From Clusia tigrina (taxonomy: Eukaryota; Arthropoda; Insecta; Diptera; Clusiidae), in contig OV050033.1 in assembly GCA_920105625.2 (NCBI GenBank), positions 96,846,280-96,910,279 on the forward strand: DNA of 64,000 nucleotides, read 5' to 3'. The notes under the pieces were generated by a model. It was not told the origin of the DNA, did not search any database, and saw nothing but the letters and a program-made list of their open reading frames with translations. Both the position numbers and the translations under genes were made by a program. The stretch's first letter is position 1. Each line of letters starts with the position of its first letter. Below, in pieces: positions 63,501 through 64,000 of this stretch.

Positions 63501-64000
63501 CATAAAACCTTGATATTTTGTAACAATAAAGCACTCGAGCCTCTTGTCAATTTAAGCTATCGTTCAAGGCTACGCTACCCTTGAGTCCCAAATCAAACAC
63601 TGATAAAACTTCAAGTGGCCCTAACTTATATACGGTACGTCCTACACCTATCAAAGTTTGCAACATACAAATGCTTGTAACTTTTTACTGGAGCGTAAAA
63701 AAAACTTGAAACTTTGTAACAATAAAGCACTCGAGCCTCTTGTCAATTTAAGCTATCGTTCAAGGCTACGCTACCCTTGAGTCCCAAATCAAACACTGAT
63801 AAAACTTCAAGAGGCCCTAACTTCTATACGGTACGTCCTACACCTATCAAAGTTTGCAACATACAAATGCTTGTAACTTTTTACTGGAGCGTCATAAAAC
63901 CTTGATATTTTGTAACAATAAAGCACTCGAGCCTCTTGTCAATTTAAGCTATCGTTCAAGGCTACGCTACCCTTGAGTCCCAAATCAAACACTGATAAAA
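63501..64000. repeat. Right-end satellite, array continues past the window
   Basis: Two and a half monomers follow the last full 7-mer order. A beta copy at 63508-63703 has aacttatata, shared with 58331 at 27 monomers distance. The next copy has an A-junction fused to a beta body and caagaggccc, shared with 57536 at 32 monomers distance. The final copy begins at 63900 and is cut at 101 bp. No flanking unique sequence is reached. Confidence 0.85.

Larger units (their letters stand above)
1..64000. repeat. 196-bp satellite DNA array, 326.5 monomers, head to tail, no interruptions
   Basis: The same sequence recurs every 196 bp from the first to the last base. For example, the alpha motif gtacgcgag starts at 24, 220, 416 and 612. 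Reading through, I see only about a dozen length changes: 1-bp losses near 2136, 3018, 10516, 11414, 42438, 42917, 44397, 47336, 48903, 50214 and 51339, one 1-bp gain near 32618, and a 13-bp gain at 51797. Their net sum of +3 matches the phase of the A-junction at 63301 (323 x 196 + 3 from the start), so the count of 326 full monomers plus 101 bp is internally consistent. A representative monomer has 75 G+C of 196. No inversion, transposon or unique spacer is seen. Tandem satellites of nucleosome-like length are typical of eukaryotic centromeric or other heterochromatin; the exact locus is inferred, not shown. Confidence 0.98.

Noticed and set aside
1..64000. CRISPR array or other repeat-spacer system
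   Set aside because: There are no unique spacers. The full 196 bp is repeated, and differences between copies are single substitutions shared along the array.
1..64000. CENP-B box
   Set aside because: The core TTCG followed by CGGG at the proper spacing is absent from both strands of the consensus. The rare agttcgcgag copies (about 32164 and 42162) lack the remaining required bases.
1..64000. Ribosomal, tRNA or 5S gene cluster
   Set aside because: No rRNA-like conserved stretches, no tRNA cloverleaf or A/B box pair, and the 196-bp unit does not resemble a 5S coding region.
1..64000. Transposon-derived tandem repeat or virus-derived insert
   Set aside because: No terminal repeats, target-site duplications, transposase, reverse transcriptase or capsid-like frames. 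The monomer has no visible link to a mobile element, although a remote origin cannot be excluded from sequence alone.

Overview
The whole 64 kb window is one uninterrupted head-to-tail satellite DNA array. The monomer is 196 bp, about 38% G+C, and always in the same orientation. Counting from base 1, it holds 326 complete monomers plus a final partial one of 101 bp. Both window ends lie inside the array, so its true size is larger than 64 kb and neither flank is visible. I found no genes, RNA genes, transposons or unrelated sequence on either strand. The organism must be a eukaryote with long homogenised satellites (centromeric, pericentromeric, subtelomeric or sex-chromosome heterochromatin). 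I do not recognise the monomer and cannot name the species. There is no mammalian CENP-B box. CpG is not depleted, which fits either an unmethylated (for example invertebrate) genome or very recent homogenisation.

Monomers fall into two main sequence classes plus sub-variants, defined by linked substitutions. In monomer coordinates with position 1 at window base 1, class alpha has C19, T25, G28, C56, A61, T66 and T78. Class beta has A19, C25, T28, T56, G61, C66 and G78. Other informative sites are 190/192/1 (an eight-A 'A-junction' versus cataaaac), 7/9 (gaaact, gatatt, gaaatt), 108/117 (caagtgg..taac versus caaatgg..tagc), 140/141 (acacct versus acaatt), 150/153 (gtttgc versus gcttcc) and 170/171 (cttgtaac versus ctttgaac). 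Many monomers are alpha/beta chimeras.

Layout: (1) 1-5682, a heterogeneous mosaic with a faint 10-monomer period. (2) About 5.7-24.7 kb, higher-order repeats (HORs) marked by a distinctive monomer (gcttcaaatggcccaaac) that recurs at 10, 6, 12, 11, 18, 16 and 19 monomers; a five-monomer cassette recurs four times. (3) About 24.3-38.5 kb, recent 11-mer (2156 bp) tandem duplications, including a nearly exact pair at 34230-38545, with visible unequal-crossover scars that removed single monomers. (4) About 38.5-41 kb, a transition after which several variants vanish. (5) About 41-51 kb, a homogenised block with a 10-mer period (1.96 kb) marked by a 1-bp deletion. (6) About 51-58.4 kb, irregular, with a 4-mer duplication and a 13-bp internal duplication. 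(7) 58.4-63.5 kb, a 7-mer HOR (1372 bp), about 3.5 copies.

Nothing here encodes proteins. The 60-105 codon open frames are by-products of the satellite: 196 is not divisible by three, so every frame meets a stop after about one monomer. The biological interest lies in array evolution: period switching, local homogenisation territories, dated recombination junctions and a near absence of indels.
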